Of a DNA stretch of 8,641 nucleotides, positions 6,516 to 8,641 are shown piece after piece. Numbering within the stretch: position 1 is the first letter of the stretch; every line of letters begins with the position of its first letter. The DNA is taken from positions 1 to 8,641 of the forward strand of contig VBKY01000068.1 of assembly GCA_005879255.1 (NCBI GenBank), in the 5' to 3' direction. Under the pieces are notes generated by a model. It saw only the letters and a program-made list of their open reading frames with translations, made no database searches and was not told where the DNA came from. A program made the position numbers and the translations under genes. Source of the stretch: Deltaproteobacteria bacterium (lineage in GTDB: Bacteria > Desulfobacterota_B > Binatia > UBA9968).

Positions 6516-6545
6516 TTGACCGAAACAATAAAACTGCCATATGGG
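6516..6545 (+). promoter_or_regulatory. Candidate promoter and palindrome for the NMT1-type binding-protein gene
   Basis: TTGACC (6516-6521, 5 of 6) is followed after 18 nt by a weak TATGGG (6540-6545, 3 of 6). Transcription would start near 6552, about 46 nt before the ATG at 6598. A perfect 8-bp palindrome CCATATGG (6537-6544) overlaps the proposed -10 and could be a regulator site. The -10 is poor, so the promoter is tentative and might need an activator. Confidence 0.3.
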
Positions 6546-6597
6546 TAAGCGAACTCGCTCGATGGCAGAGTTCAGTTTCGTATCAGAGGAGACTAAG

Positions 6598-7593
6598 ATG
6601 GGACTTCACAAGCTGGGTTGCGTTCTCGCGTTGCTGCTTTTTGCCGCGCTGGCAATCTCCAACGACGCCCACGGCAAAAGCAATCTATTGGCCTACATTT
6701 CCGATTCGGCCAATGCTTCGCCTGCATATTGGGTGGCGAAGGAGCGCGGCATATTTAAAAAGCACGGTCTCGATATCGAACTGATCTATATCAGCGGTAG
6801 CACCCGCGGCATTCAAAGCCTCATTGCAGGCGACGTGGCCTTCGTTGGCGCGGTCGGTACGTCCGCCATTTACGGAAAATTGGCTGGTGGTGACATCGCC
6901 ATCGTCAACAGCCTGACGAACACGCTGCCGTACTACATCATCGGCAAGCCGGAAATAAAGTCGCCGGAAGATATCAAGGGACGATCGGCCGCCATTCACA
7001 TTCCGGGGACCGCGGCCGACTTCGCGCTGCGGCTGGCGCTCAAGCAACTGAAGCTCACGTTGAATGACATCAAAGCCGTCACCATCGGTACCGGTACGGC
7101 GCGGGTGCTCGCGGTGACCTCCGGGCAATTGGACTTTACCGTCGGCCAGGAAGCGGAAAGAGTGCGCGCAGAGCAGGGCGGACTTAAAGTGATTCTCGAC
7201 ATGGCGAAGATGAAGATCCCGTTTCAATTGACTTGCACCGTGACGTCGCGAAAGATCATTCGGGACAATCCCGATACCGTGCAGCGTCTGGTTCGAGCCA
7301 TGGCCGAGACTGTCCATTACTACAAACACAACCAAGCAGAGGTTATCAAAGTGTTGCAGAAGTATACTCGAGGCCAGGACATCGCGGTGTTGAATAAAGC
7401 GTACGAGGCGTATCGGGATTTGTTGGTCGACGACACTTACCCCACCATCGCGGGCCTCAAGAGTATCTTGGACATCCAGGCCGATATTGACCCAAAAGCC
7501 GCCAAAGCCAAGCCGGAGGACGTGCTCGACTTGCGCTTCGTCGAAGATCTAAAGAAGAGTGGTTTTCTGGCCCAACTCGGGACAAGAAGCTAA
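6598..7593 (+). CDS. NMT1/SsuA/TauA-like ABC transporter substrate-binding protein
   Basis: Periplasmic solute-binding protein of 331 residues, type II (class F) fold, in the NMT1/SsuA/TauA group that binds sulfonates, thiamine precursors, nitrate or aromatic acids. The ligand is not evident here. Residues 1-26 are a signal peptide (hydrophobic core LGCVLALLLFAALAIS, probable cleavage AHG/KS). The mature protein shows ASPAYWVAKERGIFKKHGLD (40-59), the usual opening motif of the group, then SGSTRGIQSLIAGDVAFVGA and SPEDIKGRSAAIHIPGTAAD. The start is ATG at 6598 because GAGGAG (6586-6591) lies 6 nt upstream and the signal peptide begins there. An in-frame ATG at 6541 would add 19 residues before the signal peptide. 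No permease or ATPase gene is adjacent. It diverges from the thiolase operon and shares its 179-nt control region. Confidence 0.92.
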   Translation: MGLHKLGCVLALLLFAALAISNDAHGKSNLLAYISDSANASPAYWVAKERGIFKKHGLDIELIYISGSTRGIQSLIAGDVAFVGAVGTSAIYGKLAGGDIAIVNSLTNTLPYYIIGKPEIKSPEDIKGRSAAIHIPGTAADFALRLALKQLKLTLNDIKAVTIGTGTARVLAVTSGQLDFTVGQEAERVRAEQGGLKVILDMAKMKIPFQLTCTVTSRKIIRDNPDTVQRLVRAMAETVHYYKHNQAEVIKVLQKYTRGQDIAVLNKAYEAYRDLLVDDTYPTIAGLKSILDIQADIDPKAAKAKPEDVLDLRFVEDLKKSGFLAQLGTRS

Positions 7594-7747
7594 GCGTCAA
7601 TTGACGGGCATTTCGTGGGTGGAATTGCCTGAGTGGGGATTTACTCAAAGAGACGCGAGTAATTCGGTTTCACAAAATGGGCTAGGGGCGAACCCGTGGT
7701 CGCTGTCCGAGAGGGCAGACACACGGATGAATTCGGAGGATAGAAAA
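7594..7747 (+). other. Spacer between the two binding-protein genes, with small hairpins
   Basis: This 154-nt spacer has no gene and no convincing terminator. It holds TGAGT-N8-ACTCA (7630-7647) and a 6-bp stem (one G-U pair) closed by a GAGA loop of the GNRA type (7703-7718), the latter 16 nt upstream of the GGAGG of the next gene. I see no good -35/-10 pair, so the second gene may be read through from the first. Confidence 0.4.
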
Positions 7748-8641
7748 ATGGGCTTCGCTGAAAGATCGAAATTGTTAGCGACGTTGCTTGCCGGACTGTG
7801 CTCGTTGCTGTTCTTCACACATGCCGCTTTTTGCCAAACGCCCTACTATGCCGGCAAGACGATCACCATCGTGCGCGGCGGCGGACCCGGTGGTTCCGGG
7901 GAGTTTCAGTCACGCGCTCTGATGCCCTATTTGAAAAAATATATTCCCGGCAATCCCACGATCATGATGGAATTCATCGACGGTGCCTCGGGTCGAAAGG
8001 GCGCGAATTACATGTACACGGCTGGGCCCGACGGACTGAAGATCGGCTCGGCCGGCGCGATGATTCCGGGACCGATCCTTGGTCTTCCAGGCAGCAACTA
8101 CGACATCGATAAATTCATCTACATCGGCTCGACGGAAACCGGCAATCCCTATGTGTTTTTCACCCGCAAGGCAGCGGGTCTCGACAGTCTCGACAAAGTC
8201 AGGCGCACGCCGGGCATCCGGATCGGCGCCCATTCCGTCGGTCATTCGGTCTACGTGACCGCGCGCATGTTTGCTCACATGTTCGAATTCAAGGAGCCCA
8301 AATTCGTCGTCGGTTTCAATGAATCGACAGTGTTCTAAAAGACTTGGGCGGTCAGGTGCAATTTCACGCGACGATCTCAAATCCCAAGGGCCGTTTCGAT
8401 GCGCGCCTACCGGGCCTTCCCGATATCGATACATTCGCGAAGAACGACCGCGAGCGTAAAGTCGTCGATCTCTTGCGCGCCTTCCAGGTGCCGCGCTGGC
8501 CGCACCATCTGCCGCCGGGTACGCCGCCCGAGCTGGTGAAGATCGTCCGCGGAGCGATGGCGAAGACGTTTAAAGATCCGGGTTTCCAGCAGGAGTTCAA
8601 GAAGCTCATGGGCCGGGAACCGACACCGCTCACAGGTGAAG
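7748..8641 (+). pseudogene. Tripartite tricarboxylate transporter (Bug/TctC-type) substrate-binding protein, frameshifted and partial
   Basis: Periplasmic Bug/TctC-type binding protein, of a group that usually captures carboxylates. The ATG at 7748 follows GGAGG (7735-7739) by 8 nt. Residues 1-29 are a signal peptide (LLATLLAGLCSLLFF). Family features follow: YYAGKTITIVRGGGPGGSGE, LKKYIPGNP and GANYMYTAGPDGLKIG. The frame stops at TAA 8336-8338 after 196 residues. The family C-terminus resumes in another frame, open from 8323 to the right edge: FHATISNPKGRFDARLPG, FAKNDRERK, LPPGTPPELVKIV, FKKLMGREPTPL. Judged from family layout, about 20 residues are also missing between KFVVGFN and the FHATI stretch, so the lesion looks like a small deletion plus frameshift around 8315-8340 and not a simple base slip. 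It could be a true pseudogene or an assembly error. No TctA/TctB membrane genes are visible. Confidence 0.85.

Noticed and set aside
5963..6784. Plus-strand open frame of 273 codons opposite the thiolase N-terminus and into the binding-protein gene
   Set aside because: It overlaps two strongly supported genes, and its product is Arg/Ser-rich without motifs, as expected for a GC-rich shadow frame.
8181..8331. 8-bp direct repeat TCGACAGT (8181-8188 and 8324-8331) as a possible cause of the deletion in the Bug-type gene
   Set aside because: Deletion by repeat recombination would leave one copy, and the sequence between the copies reads as intact family protein; probably chance.
7910..8434. Minus-strand open frame of 174 codons opposite the Bug-type gene
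   Set aside because: An antisense shadow of the binding-protein gene; no ribosome site or domain signature.

Overview
The window reads as chromosomal DNA of an uncultured, moderately GC-rich soil or sediment bacterium. Likely candidates are deltaproteobacteria-like lineages such as Binatota, Rokubacteria or Tectomicrobia. This rests on orphan NMT1-type and tripartite-type substrate-binding proteins, the thiolase/DUF35 gene, and a dispersed-type hairpin repeat. It is an inference from gene style, with no marker gene to confirm it. No rRNA, tRNA, CRISPR array, transposase or phage gene was seen.

Layout, left to right. (1) 1-243, minus: N-terminus of an unrecognised secreted protein that runs off the left edge. 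(2) 244-578: gene-free but full of small palindromes, with a plausible promoter for that gene. (3) 579-1184, minus: glutathione S-transferase. (4) 1432-2568, plus: AI-2E/PerM-family membrane protein, divergent from the GST. (5) 2581-3495, minus: EamA/DMT exporter, convergent with the previous gene (12-nt gap). (6) 3496-3756: intergenic DNA with a 75-nt imperfect hairpin repeat. (7) 3757-6418, minus: a tight three-gene operon read leftwards. It encodes a thiolase-like enzyme with a fused DUF35 OB-fold, then a GntR/FCD repressor, then a VOC/glyoxalase-fold protein, joined by GTGA and ATGA overlaps. (8) 6419-6597: divergent regulatory region. (9) 6598-7593, plus: NMT1/SsuA-like periplasmic binding protein. 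(10) 7748-8641, plus: tripartite-tricarboxylate (Bug) binding protein, broken by a frameshift and probable small deletion and cut by the right edge.

How they may work together. The thiolase-GntR-VOC operon and the two binding proteins share one divergent control region. The thiolase promoter has an inverted repeat exactly between near-consensus -35 and -10 boxes, which fits autorepression by the GntR protein. One reading is a catabolic locus for an organic acid or CoA thioester: periplasmic proteins capture it and cytoplasmic enzymes process it. The enzyme lacks both cysteines expected of an SCP2-type thiolase and carries the DUF35 partner domain as a fusion. It may therefore catalyse a retro-aldol or other non-thiolytic reaction, and it is the most interesting object here. 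The left half (GST, AI-2E protein, EamA exporter) looks like unrelated single genes.
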